Part shown: positions 37,847 to 49,376 of the stretch, one piece after another
Layout of the letters: the number at the start of each line of letters is the position of its first letter
Position numbering within the stretch: the stretch's first letter is position 1
Assembly (NCBI RefSeq): GCF_006228185.1
Contig: NZ_CP040825.1
Location: forward strand, 62,001 to 126,000
Direction of reading: 5' to 3'
DNA: 64,000 bases
Origin: Mycoplasma nasistruthionis
GTDB lineage: Bacteria > Bacillota_I > Bacilli_A > Mycoplasmatales > Metamycoplasmataceae
Program-made: the position numbers and the translations under genes
Notes under the pieces: model-generated
What the model saw: only the letters and a program-made list of their open reading frames with translations
Told to the model about the DNA's origin: nothing
Database searches by the model: none

Positions 37847-38217
37847 TGGTGGAGATAAGGGGAATCGAACCCCTGTCCACGCAACGAGATTAATGCAACT
37901 TCTACAGTTTAGTTTATTTTTGCTAACACTAATTATCTAAAATAAACAAAAAACAAATTAATGTTTGACTCATTTCATTTAAGTTTGTCAACGCTTAAAC
38001 TATCCTAAAATACCGAATTAATTAATCTAGGAAAATCAATTAACCCACTAGATTGTTATATTAAACAAAAGCTAGGTTTGAAAAGTTGTTCATCATGTAT
38101 AAGTTTGATGAAGCTGATTTTTGTTGTTTTCCGTTTAGAAAAGCCTAGTGGTATTTATAGTCTACCACACTACTGCCATTACATTAGCCCGAAGCCTGTC
38201 GAAACCATTATATCCCC
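37847..38217 (-). ncRNA. ssrA: Transfer-messenger RNA (tmRNA)
   Basis: A 371-base RNA that rescues stalled ribosomes with SmpB. The 5' end GGGGATATAATGGTTTCGAC is the standard tmRNA start; the 3' end has the T-arm GGGG-TTCGATT-CCCC, TATCTCC and ACCA. GGGGATA pairs with TATCTCC. The tag reading frame spans 38132 down to 38061, giving 23 residues from GGA. It starts GKQQKSASS, has the middle NLYMMNNFS and the end NLAFV before TAA. The hydrophobic end NLAFV resembles tags of related mycoplasmas. No permuted form. The exact resume codon is inferred from the reading frame. Confidence 0.95.
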
Positions 38218-38218
38218 A

Positions 38219-38656
38219 TTAATAGTTATTTAAGGTTTTTAAGACTCTTTTATTAACTTCTTCTTTTATGATTTTATCTCGCTTGTCATATTTTTTAAGT
38301 CCTTTAGCAAGCGCAATTTCCAGCTTAATTAAAGACTTTTTATTAAAATACAACTTCAAAGGAATAATTGTTAATGATAAAGAATCTGCTTTGAATTTAA
38401 ATTTAAGCATTTCTTTTTTATGTAACAATAATTTACGATCACGAAATTCATCACATTTTACATTCATGTATTGTTTAAAATACGCTTCTTTTAAATACAT
38501 TTCATCTTTATAAATTGAACAAAATGCGTTTGATAAATCAATTGAATTAGCTCTAGCTGATTTTACTTCTCAACCCATTAGTTCTAATCCAACCTCTAAT
38601 TTATCTAAAATTTCATAATCACGATGTGCCTTTTTATTGGTCGAAATAATTTTCAT
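38219..38656 (-). CDS. smpB: SsrA-binding protein SmpB
   Basis: A 145-residue protein that loads tmRNA into stalled ribosomes. It begins MKIISTNKKAHRDYEIL and contains LELMGWEVKSAR with a TGA-encoded Trp in the conserved GxEVKS block. NVKCDEFRDRKLLLHKKE and LKLYFNKKSLIKLEIALAKG are further conserved blocks, followed by KKYDKRDKIIKEE. The stop codon ends one base before the tmRNA 5' end, so both must share a transcript. Start ATG at 38656. Confidence 0.95.
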
Positions 38657-38719
38657 ACATTTATTTTACTTTATTAATTAGAAAAATAAAAAAAGAAATA
38701 CAAATTTTAAGTTTTTTAG

Positions 38720-38755
38720 TATAATAGACCCATTTTCCAATTAATTTAGTATAAT
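38720..38755 (+). promoter_or_regulatory. Two candidate -10 elements upstream of valS
   Basis: TATAAT at 38720-38725 and TATAAT at 38750-38755, both within TTTAGTATAAT. The repeated context suggests tandem promoters; the second gives a short leader to the AAAAGGAG site. Confidence 0.5.
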
Positions 38756-38792
38756 TATTAATATATATGCAACAACTAAAAAAGGAGTGAAT

Positions 38793-41279
38793 ATGGATAA
38801 AAAATATAATCATAAAGAAGTTGAAAAAGGTATTGATGCAAAATGACAAAAAAATAAATATTTTCAAAGTCATGATGAAACAAAAAGACCTTTTACAATT
38901 TTGCTTCCACCTCCAAATGTTACAGGTAAATTACACTTAGGCCATGCACTAGATGTTTATATTCCTGACACAATTATTAGATATAAAAAACTACAGGGTT
39001 ATGACGTTTTATGACTACCAGGAATGGATCATGCCGGAATAGCTACACAATCTAAAGTTGAAGATGAAATTTATAAAGCTTCAAAATTAACACGTCATGA
39101 TTTAGGACGTGAGAAGTTCTTGGATAAAGTTTGAGAATGAAAAGAAGAGTATGCTAAACTATTTAAAAAACAATGATCTACAATCGGATTAGCTTTAGAT
39201 TATTCAAATGAACGTTTTACATTAGATGCTCAAGCTAATCAAGCAGTTTTAAAAGTATTTGTTGATTTGTATAACAAAGGTTTTATTTACAAAGGCGTTA
39301 AAGCGATTAACTGAGATGTTAAGCTTCAAACAGCAGTATCAAATATTGAAGTTAACAACGAACCTACAAATCAAAAAATGTATTACATAAAATATCCAGT
39401 AGTTAACTCAAATCAATTTTTAGTTGTTGCCACAGTTAGAACTGAAACTTTATTAAGTGATGTTGCAATTGTTTTTAATCCAAATGATCAACGTTATAAA
39501 CATTTGATAGGACAAAGTGTAATTCATCCTTTAACTAATAAAATTATTCCTATTATTTCTGATGAATACGTTGATCCAGAATTTGGTAGCGGTCTAATGA
39601 AACTTAGTGCCCATGCTGAAGCTGATATTGAAATTATTCAAAAGCTAGGGTTAGAAATTAATGAAACTATTGACAAAAACGGATTCATTAATTGTCCTGA
39701 ATCTCAATTTCATGGACTTGAAAGATTTGATGCAAGAAACCAAATTGGTCAATATTTATTAGACAACGGATTTATTGAAAAAATTGATGAAGTTGTTTCA
39801 AATGTTGGTATTTCAGATCGTTCAAAAACACCAGTTGAAATTTTAGTTCTTCCACAATGATTTGTTAAGATGGAACATTTCAGAGATTTAATTTTAAATA
39901 ATTTAGATTCACAACAAGGTGTTAAGTTTTTCCCTAAACGTTTTGAAAACACAATGCGTCAATGAATGGAAGATGTTCATGATTGAACTATTTCACGTCA
40001 ATTATGATGAGGACATCGTATACCAGCATGATACAAAGATAATGAAGTAAAAGTTCAAATTGACTGCCCTGGTTTAGATTGAGTTCAAGATTCAGATGTT
40101 TTAGACACTTGATTCTCTTCAGGGCTAGCACCATTTGTTTTCTTAGGTTGACCACAATCAAATCAAAAACTAAATCGTTATTATCCTACTTCACTTTTAG
40201 TAACTGGTTATGACATTATTTTCTTCTGAGTTGCTAGAATGTACTTTTTTGGATTAGAATTCCAAGGTCAAAAACCTTTTAATGAATTATTGCTACACGG
40301 TTTAATTCGTGATGCGCAAGGACGTAAAATGTCTAAATCATTAAACAATGGTGTTGATCCGATGGAAGTTATTGATCAATATGGTTCAGATGCTCTAAGA
40401 TGATTCTTAATTACTAACACTACACCAGGGCTAGACATTAGATTTTCAACTGAAAAAGTTGAATCAGCTTGAAAAGTAAATAATAAGCTTTGAAATATTG
40501 CAAAATACATTAAAGACTTACCAGACAACAACGTGCCTGCTACTGATGCAGACTTATGAATTATGCAAGCATTATCAAAATTAAACAACAAAATTAATTC
40601 ATTAATGCAAACATATGATTTTTCAGTAATTGGTACTGAAATATATCGTTATATTTTTAATGATTTAAGTAGTTGATATGTTGAGTTTTTAAAATCATCA
40701 TATTCTAAACAAGCAGCAATGAATGTTTTAAAACAGACTTTAATTATTCTGCATCCATTTATGCCGTTTCTAACAGATAAATTATTTAGTGATATTTTCA
40801 ATCAAGAACTGTTAGAGCAATCGTGACCAGAATTTGAAGTTTATCAATCAGAATCATACATTAGCACTGTTATAGCAGTTGTTGCTCAGTTACGTAAATA
40901 CCGCGAAGATAATAAACTTTCACATAAACAAGCTTTATACTACTGTTTAGATAAGGAAATTAATCAAATTGCTTTAGAAACAATTAACAAAATGGCTAAT
41001 GCTTCTGTAGTAGAAAACAGAGACTTTTTAGTTGCTTTAGATGCTGTAAATTTATACATTCAAGAATCGGCAGAATTAAAACAACAAAACAAACTACTTC
41101 TAGAAGCTAAAATCAAACACGTTCAAAGTGAAATTGCACGTGCGCAAGGTATTTTAGCTAATGCTAACTTTGTTTCAAAAGCACCAGCTGAAAAAGTTCA
41201 AGCAGAAAAAGATAAGTTAAATAAATATCAAGAAGAATTAAATCAATATCAAGAGGAATGAAAATGCAAAAATTATTAG
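38793..41279 (+). CDS. valS: Valyl-tRNA synthetase
   Basis: An 828-residue class I synthetase. The HIGH motif is in [18 protein letters not shown] (about residue 45), KMSKS is in [17 protein letters not shown], and the editing domain region is [19 protein letters not shown]-terminal coiled coil ([19 protein letters not shown]) is typical of ValRS. TGA-Trp is very frequent. RBS AAAGGAG at about 38781-38787. The end reads through TGA at 41259 and overlaps the folD start by 16 bases. Confidence 0.96.
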
Positions 41280-42097
41280 TAAGTAAAGATTTAGCAAAAC
41301 GCGAACTTGCTAAATTAAAAGAAGAATTAGAAAGTTTCAACTTAGAAGAAAAACTAAGATTAGGTATTATTCAAGTAGGTGATAATCCTGCTTCAAATAA
41401 ATACATCCAATACAAAATGAAAGTAGCAGAACAATTAGGTATTCAAGCTACTTTATATAAGTTTGCAGATACAATTTCTCAAGATCAACTTCTTAAAAAA
41501 ATGGATCGGATTAATGAAAAAGAAGATGGTATTATTGTTCAATTACCACTTCCTGAACACATTCCAACACAAGTTATTTTAGATGCTGTACCATATGAAA
41601 AAGATATTGACGGTCTAACTACTAAAAATGCTTTCCGTTTATACAATGAAACTAAAGATAAGCATTTTATACCAGCAACTGCTCGTGGAGTATTAGAATT
41701 AATGGAATATTACAACATTGACGTTAAAGACAAAAAAGTGTGTGTAGTAGGTCGTTCAGCGGTGGTTGGTAAACCACTAGCTCATATTATTAAACGTCGT
41801 GGAGCTAATGTTTCAACTTACAATGAAACCACAGGAATTAAAGGAATTGAAAGTGGAGACATAGTAATTGTTGCTATCGGTGTAGCTAAATATGTCAAAG
41901 CTGAAAACCTTAAAAAAGGTGCAATTGTTATTGATGTTGGAACTAACTTAGATAATCAACTAACAGCTGATTTATGTGGTGATGTTGATTTTGATAATGT
42001 TATTGACAAAGTGTCTGCAATCACTCCTGTACCAGGTGGTGTAGGACCGATGACAGTAGTTGCTTTAATGAAAAATTTAATTGATATTATTCGTTAA
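41264..42097 (+). CDS. folD: Bifunctional methylenetetrahydrofolate dehydrogenase/cyclohydrolase FolD
   Basis: A 277-residue cytosolic enzyme interconverting 5,10-methylene-, methenyl- and 10-formyl-tetrahydrofolate, supplying formyl groups for initiator tRNA. Catalytic YIQYKMK (Tyr and Lys), GIIVQLPLPEH, the Rossmann block VGRSAVVGKPLAHIIKRRGA and VPGGVGPMT near the end are all present. ATG 41264 is preferred to 41258 because AGAGGA is then at normal spacing. It overlaps valS and is co-transcribed with it. Confidence 0.95.
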   Translation: MQKLLVSKDLAKRELAKLKEELESFNLEEKLRLGIIQVGDNPASNKYIQYKMKVAEQLGIQATLYKFADTISQDQLLKKMDRINEKEDGIIVQLPLPEHIPTQVILDAVPYEKDIDGLTTKNAFRLYNETKDKHFIPATARGVLELMEYYNIDVKDKKVCVVGRSAVVGKPLAHIIKRRGANVSTYNETTGIKGIESGDIVIVAIGVAKYVKAENLKKGAIVIDVGTNLDNQLTADLCGDVDFDNVIDKVSAITPVPGGVGPMTVVALMKNLIDIIR

Positions 42098-42110
42098 TTT
42101 ATTTAACCTT

Positions 42111-42140
42111 AAAACGCGATATTTCGCGTTTTTATTTTGC
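42111..42140 (+). terminator. Terminator of valS-folD
   Basis: AAAACGCGA with loop TATT and its complement TCGCGTTTT, followed by T-rich sequence. Confidence 0.9.
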
Positions 42141-42162
42141 CAAAACAAAAAAGCTGTAAATA

Positions 42163-42187
42163 AAAACACCTGTATAGGTGTTTTTTG
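42163..42187. terminator. Terminator of gyrB, usable in both directions
   Basis: AAAAACACCT and AGGTGTTTTT around GTAT, 14 bases beyond the gyrB stop on the minus strand. Confidence 0.82.
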
Positions 42188-42200
42188 ATTATTAAAGGAA

Positions 42201-44171
<1,971 letters not shown>

Positions 44172-44241
44172 ATTGCTCCTAATAAATTAAGTTTTTTAAT
44201 AAATATGTAATATTTATTAAAATTATACTGATTTTTATTAG

Positions 44242-44270
44242 AAAAATAAGCGTTTTACCGCTTATTTTTT
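44242..44270 (-). terminator. Terminator overlapping the end of the second nuclease gene
   Basis: AAAAATAAGCG and CGCTTATTTTT around six bases, including the nuclease stop codon; T-rich on both strands. Confidence 0.82.
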
Positions 44271-45332
44271 GTTGCCTGTGTTTTTGTAGAAAACATCATT
44301 GATATTGTGTTTTCAAAAACCTTTTTGTGCCTCTTTTGCTTGTTGCTGTAGTTTTAAAATTAAGTGTAAATATTGCTCTTGTCTATCAGTTTGAACTGGA
44401 TAATAATTAGAGTTTCTTTCGCCTATATAAGCAACTCTGCCTAACCCCATTTTAACTAATTGAGCACCAAACTCATCTTCTAAATTCATTTCATTATTTT
44501 TAAAAATAAATCCAATTTGTCGGTTGTATTTATCAGTATTTAAGGGATTTAAGTAAAACACTCCAGCATTTTGTACGATTATGCTTTTTAATGCTCTTTT
44601 AGCCATTTGCGCGTATAGGTCTTCATATTTAGCCAATTTACCTTTTGTGCTTGGTTTGTCTGTTTCTGGAGTATCTACCCCTCTAAATCTAAAACCAGTT
44701 TGAGCTTGAATTAAGTTATTTTGTTTGTCAAAATAATAATATCTATAAAAAGTATCTCCATCAGCTGGATCATCTAGCAAGAAAGCTCAGTTAGTTAATT
44801 CTGGATGCGATTCATATCTATATTCTTGAATTTTATTTAATCAGTCTTGAAGTGCTGTATGAAGTTGGATTCTGAATAAAGAAACATCAACATCAGATTT
44901 AAACAGTGAGTTTCTAACAAACATATCAAAATTATTTTTGATACTTAAAACCTGATCTCTTTTTTGCTTATATTTATCACCTGGAAAGAAAACTTCAGCA
45001 TATTTAGGTAAATTAAGTGAAAAACCTGAAGCATCATCTAATAAACCTAAATTGTTGCCTTCGTTTAATTTAGTGATGTTTGAATTCACTAAAGAAATTG
45101 TTTCTGCTGTGCTGGTGTCTAAAATAATTTGTTTTAAATATGAATTAGTGTTATGATTTTGAACAACTTTTAATTCTGGTGTCTTTAGTGGTTGTACTGG
45201 ACTAATATTTTCTAAAGGAAAAGGCTGTTCGTTTGATTTTGTTTCTGCTGAGCATGAAGAAGATAAAGTGGTTATAACACTAGCTGGAAGGGTTAGAAGT
45301 AATAATTTGTTTAATAATGACTTTATTTTCAT
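44262..45332 (-). CDS. Second staphylococcal-nuclease-like lipoprotein
   Basis: A 356-residue lipoprotein nuclease. The signal peptide has LLNKLLLLTLPASVIT and the lipobox LSSSC, with Cys27. The N-terminal 170 residues are unique. The SNase domain (about 180-345) has PADGDTFYRYYYF. Catalytic Arg215 and Glu223 are in RFRGVDTPE and Arg271 is in DKYNRQIGFIF, so all three active residues are kept. TGA encodes Trp at three sites. Unlike the nuclease at 25.5 kb it has no transporter beside it; it stands between gyrB and a DNA methyltransferase. Probably another surface nuclease for nucleotide scavenging. Confidence 0.88.
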
Positions 45333-45454
45333 ACTCTAATTTTATTACTTATTTTTAATTGATAAATTTTTGTGAAAAAACCTGAAAATTTCAGCGACAA
45401 AATTTCTTTGTTGTATTAAAATTTTCAGATTAAAGTTTAACTTTAGAATATTTT

Positions 45455-46420
45455 TTAAAGTTCTTTTAATGCAGTTTCAATAATTGCTCTAGCTAGTTTG
45501 AAATCTAATCTTCGCCTTCTTATTCCAGTTTTAGTATTACCCATAAACGCAGTTAAAATAGCATCAGCCGACTTTGTTCTTATTTGACATAATATTTCAT
45601 TACATTTGTTAATAAATTTAGTTTTCAAGTGATCACTGACTTCAATTGAAATTAATGTAAAGTGTCTAGATGTGTGATTTAAACGATTTCAATCATATTT
45701 AATTTTGTCTTTAAAGTTGAATTCAATTTTATTGTTATCATTTGAGCTATCAATTGCTCTTAGACCTAATCATCCATTCGGATCGTTAAATTTAATTTGT
45801 GTAGACTTATCAGGATTCAATCGAATGTTTTCTAGTTGATCTAAAGTTCCCATATAAATGTCGTTTTTGTATATTTTAATATCACTAAAATCTTTTAAAA
45901 CACCATCAAAGCAAACAATACAAACTGGTTGTTCAGTATCATTGAAAGGATTTTGTTCTAAAATAGTAATTGAATTTAAAAATTGCTTTTGTTTAAAGTT
46001 TGAGTTAATAAATGACTCGGGTATTATTGCAACTATATACTTTTGAGCCTTAATCATAGTCTCTAAAGCAATTAAATATAAATCATCATATTTAGATCTA
46101 TTAAAGTATTTTGACAAATCTATTTTCTTACGTGTTGCAGAATTTTTAGCTAGATAAGGTGGGTTAGTAATGATTATTGCTTCTTGATATGAGGGGATAG
46201 AAATTAGCGAATCATTTATTTGTCAATCTAATGATTCATCTATATCTTTTCCGATTGTTTTGTTTATTCCATAAAGTTTACTAACTTTTAGTAAATCACC
46301 ATCTCCAGCAAATGGGTCATAAGCAATCTTGCAATTCGATTGTTTAATAAAGTCTATTATTTGTGGTCTAAGTCAGACTGAACTTTTGGTGAAATATTGA
46401 CCATATTGTACTTTTTTCAT
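45455..46420 (-). CDS. Orphan N6-adenine DNA methyltransferase
   Basis: A 321-residue SAM-dependent DNA methyltransferase. Motif I is CKIAYDPFAGDGDLL near residue 30 and motif IV is IIITNPPYLAKNSATRKK near residue 90. Motif I before IV with the target region at the C-terminus is the gamma-type order. IPESFINSNFKQKQFLN is a typical block after motif IV. The C-terminal TRD-like half is Lys/Asn-rich. No restriction endonuclease gene adjoins it, so it may be solitary. No clear ribosome site; the start ATG follows GGTATAAAA closely. Recognition site unknown. Confidence 0.85.
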
Positions 46421-46435
46421 TTTTATACCTAGTGA

Positions 46436-46461
46436 CAAATAAAAGCACAAAAGTGCTTTTA
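46436..46461 (-). terminator. Terminator of argS-rpoE-fba
   Basis: AAAAGCAC and GTGCTTTT around AAAA, overlapping the fba stop, then TTTATTTG-like sequence on the minus strand. Confidence 0.82.
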
Positions 46462-47327
46462 GTTTGCTTTTTGGTCTGAACCAAATAATTTAATTAAGTT
46501 TTCTACTACTTGACACATTGCTTCAAAACCAGGTTTTAGCAATTTACGTGGGTCGTAATTTTTAGCTTCTAAATCTTTGTCTGATTTAATAAATTCTCTA
46601 ATCGCTTTATGATTAGCTAGTTGTAATTCTGTGTTAACGTTAATTTTTGTAATACCTAGTGATATAGCTTTTTTAATATCTTCTGCATTAATTCCACTAC
46701 CACCATGTAAAACAATTCCGATACCAGTGTTTTGTGATAAATCAGATAAACGTTCAAAATCTAAACCTTTTCAATTTGAAGGGTAAGGTCCGTGAATATT
46801 ACCAATTCCAGCTGCTAAAACAGTTATTCCTAAGTTAGCCATTTTAACAGCTTGTTTAACGTTTGCTAATTCACCTTGCCCAACAATACCGTCTTCTTCA
46901 CCACCGATTGAACCAACTTCGGCTTCAATGCTCATATTTTTGTTGTTTGCTAAATAAACCAATTGATTTGTTTGTTCATAATTAGTTTCAAAATCTAAGT
47001 GTGACCCATCAAACATAATAGATGTAAACCCTTCAGATTCAATAGCTTTTAAACATCCCTCAAAACTTCCGTGGTCTAAATGCAGAGCTACTGGGATAGA
47101 GATTTTATTATCATTTAAAAATCCTAAAACCATTCCAGAAACAGTGCTATATCCACCCATGTATTTCAAAGCACCTTCGCTAACCCCTAAAATTACGGGC
47201 GATTTTAATTTTTCAGCTGTTAAAACAATTGCTTTTAATCATTCTAAGTTATTGATATTAAAATGAGGTATAGCATATTTGTTTTTCTTAGCTTTTTAAG
47301 CATATCTTTTGCGTTAACTAATGCCAT
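46459..47327 (-). CDS. fba: Class II fructose-bisphosphate aldolase, frameshifted near the N-terminus
   Basis: The zinc aldolase of glycolysis. Motifs: ALHLDHGSFE, SIEAEVGSIGGEEDG, GIGNIHGPYPS, IVLHGGSGI and ITKINVNTELQ. The expected start MALVNAKDML comes from ATG 47327, one base after the rpoE stop, but the reading frame shifts after AAAAAG. The plus strand has five T at 47293-47297; six would restore KKAKKNKYAIPHFN. Everything after it is intact to TAA at 46459, for about 289 residues. As with pgk, a sequence error or slippage is more likely than gene loss. Confidence 0.88.
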
Positions 47328-47328
47328 T

Positions 47329-47592
47329 TTAGTAGTTTTTTCCTTCTCATTTTCCGTTGCCAGCATATTCAAATCTTTTGTCAACGGTTAATAAACGGTG
47401 TAATTCACCCATTTTTGTTTCTCTTACTTTTTCATATAATTCACCATTTTTAGTGAATTTTTCTCTTCAAACTTGTTCTAATTCTGATTCAACAACGTTG
47501 AAAATTTCGTGAAAATCATATTCACGTTTAGTGTTTGAATTAACTACTTCAATAGCAATTTCTAACATTGTTCTAACTACTTTGTTTTCCAT
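47329..47592 (-). CDS. rpoE: RNA polymerase delta subunit-like protein (HARE-HTH domain)
   Basis: An 87-residue protein consisting of the N-terminal HARE-HTH domain of RpoE. It has YDFHEIFNVVESELEQVW, then MGELHRLLTVDKRFEYAG and GKWEGKNY, with both domain Trp residues TGA-encoded. The acidic tail of Bacillus delta is missing, as in other mycoplasmas. Delta recycles RNA polymerase and affects promoter selectivity. RBS TAGGAG. It lies between argS and fba with 13-base and 1-base gaps, so it is co-transcribed. Confidence 0.87.
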
Positions 47593-47605
47593 AAATTTCT
47601 CCTAC

Positions 47606-49260
47606 TTACATTTTATCAGGTGCAGAAACACCAATTAAATTTAATCCAGTTTTTAAAACATTAGCAACTGCATTAATTAAAATGCTGTAAGTTGCTTCAT
47701 GCGGATGATTTAATAATTTTGTTCGGCATAAAAACTGTTAAATGCTTTAGCTAAATCAATTAAGTATTGAGTTAATAAATTAACTTTTGTTGTTGAAACA
47801 ATAGTTTTAATCAATTCTGCAAAATTGTCAAGCACAAGAATTAATCTCTTAGCTTTTTCAGATAATTTTAATTGATCTGAAAAGGTTGCTGGTTTTAATT
47901 TTTGTATCAGTGACACGGCTCTAGAGTGAGCATATTGTACGATAAAGACTGGATTGTTAGCATCATGAGAGTTAGCCAAATCTATATCAAAATCAAACTT
48001 ATTATTGATTTCTCTAGTTAACATCATGAATCTAACAGCATCAGCTGATGAAACTTCTAATAAGTCAGCTAAAGTAACGCTAGTTCCAGCACGTTTGGAC
48101 ATTTTAAATTCTTCACCATCTTTAATTAATCTAACTAATTGAATTGTTAAAATGTCTAACTTATCAGGGTTAAAACCTAAACATTGCATTGCAATTTTCA
48201 TTCTAGCAATATAACCTGAGTGATCTGCACCTCAAATATTAATTAACTTGTCAGCACGTGAAAATTTTGACTTATGATAAGCAATGTCAGGTGTTAAGTA
48301 TGTAAATGACCCATCACTTTTAACTAAAACACGATCTTTATCGTCGCCATAATCTGTTGTTTTTAAAAATAAAGCACCATCTTGAGTGTATGTATGAGTT
48401 TTTAAATCTTGAATAACAGGATTAATTAAGTTGTTTTCAGATAGTTTCTTTTCACTTGAGTAAATATCAATATTAACATTAAATTCAGCTAAATCAGATT
48501 TAATTTTGTCAAGTAAAATCGCAGATGCTACATTTTTTAATTCAGCTTGTTTTTCAGGTGTGTTTTCTAAGAAAAAGTCACCATATTTATCTTTAATTTG
48601 TTGAGCTGCTCAAATAATATCTGAACCTCTGTAACAATCTTCTGGCATAGGTTTATTAATTCCAAATAATTCTAAATATCTTACATAAATAGAATCTTTT
48701 AAAACATTAATTTGATTTCCAGCATCATTTACATAATATTCAGAATCAACATTTAAACCTGCATATCTTAAAATTCTAACTAAAGAATCTCCAAAAGCAG
48801 CTCCACGAGCATGCCCAACATGTAAAAACCCAGTCGGATTTGCTGATACATATTCAACGTTAATTTTTTCTTTGCTATCAAAAACATTAGCACCAAAAGA
48901 ATTTTTAGCTTGATAAATGTTCAACATTGTTTCTAAAAAGACTGAATTATTTAAAACAATATTGATAAAACCAGGTTTAGCAACATCAACTTGCTGAAAA
49001 ATCTTGTTTTCTAGCATTGTTGTAGCAAGTTGATTAGCAATAATCTCTGGCGCCGTTTTTTTAAACTGCTTTAGAATAAATGCCAAGTTGGTTGAAAAAT
49101 GATAAACAACATTATCTTGATTTAAATCATCTGGAACTTTTGCTTCTGTCAAAGCAAAATCTAATGAATTTAAATCAAATTGGTTATCAAAATAATTTTC
49201 TTCAATTAAACTTTTTACAGCATTTTTAATGGTATTTTTTACGATATTTTTTAAGGTCAT
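47606..49260 (-). CDS. argS: Arginyl-tRNA synthetase, frameshifted near the C-terminus
   Basis: A class I synthetase of about 551 residues if corrected. The HIGH-type motif is in [18 protein letters not shown] (about residue 130) and the KMSK motif is in [15 protein letters not shown]. As read, the frame stops at TAA 47710-47712 after SFYAEQNY. One extra T in TTTT (plus strand 47717-47720) restores [18 protein letters not shown] and continues to GVSAPDKM and a stop at 47606. The missing part is the end of the anticodon-binding helical domain, which the enzyme needs. The start at 49260 has AAGGAG. It leads the argS-rpoE-fba operon. Confidence 0.92.
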
Positions 49261-49341
49261 TTACACTCCTTATTTTTAGTATTTAAATTATATAAAAATT
49301 GCAATAAAAAATAAACAAAAAGTGGTAAATATCAATAAGTT

Positions 49342-49370
49342 TTGAACTTTAAAAAATTTTTATTTATAAT
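49342..49370 (+). promoter_or_regulatory. cysS promoter, leaderless type
   Basis: TTGAAC (49342-49347), a 17-base spacer and TATAAT (49365-49370). The cysS ATG begins only six bases after the -10, so transcription must start at or within a base or two of the start codon. No ribosome site is present. Confidence 0.75.
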
Positions 49371-49376
49371 TTAATT

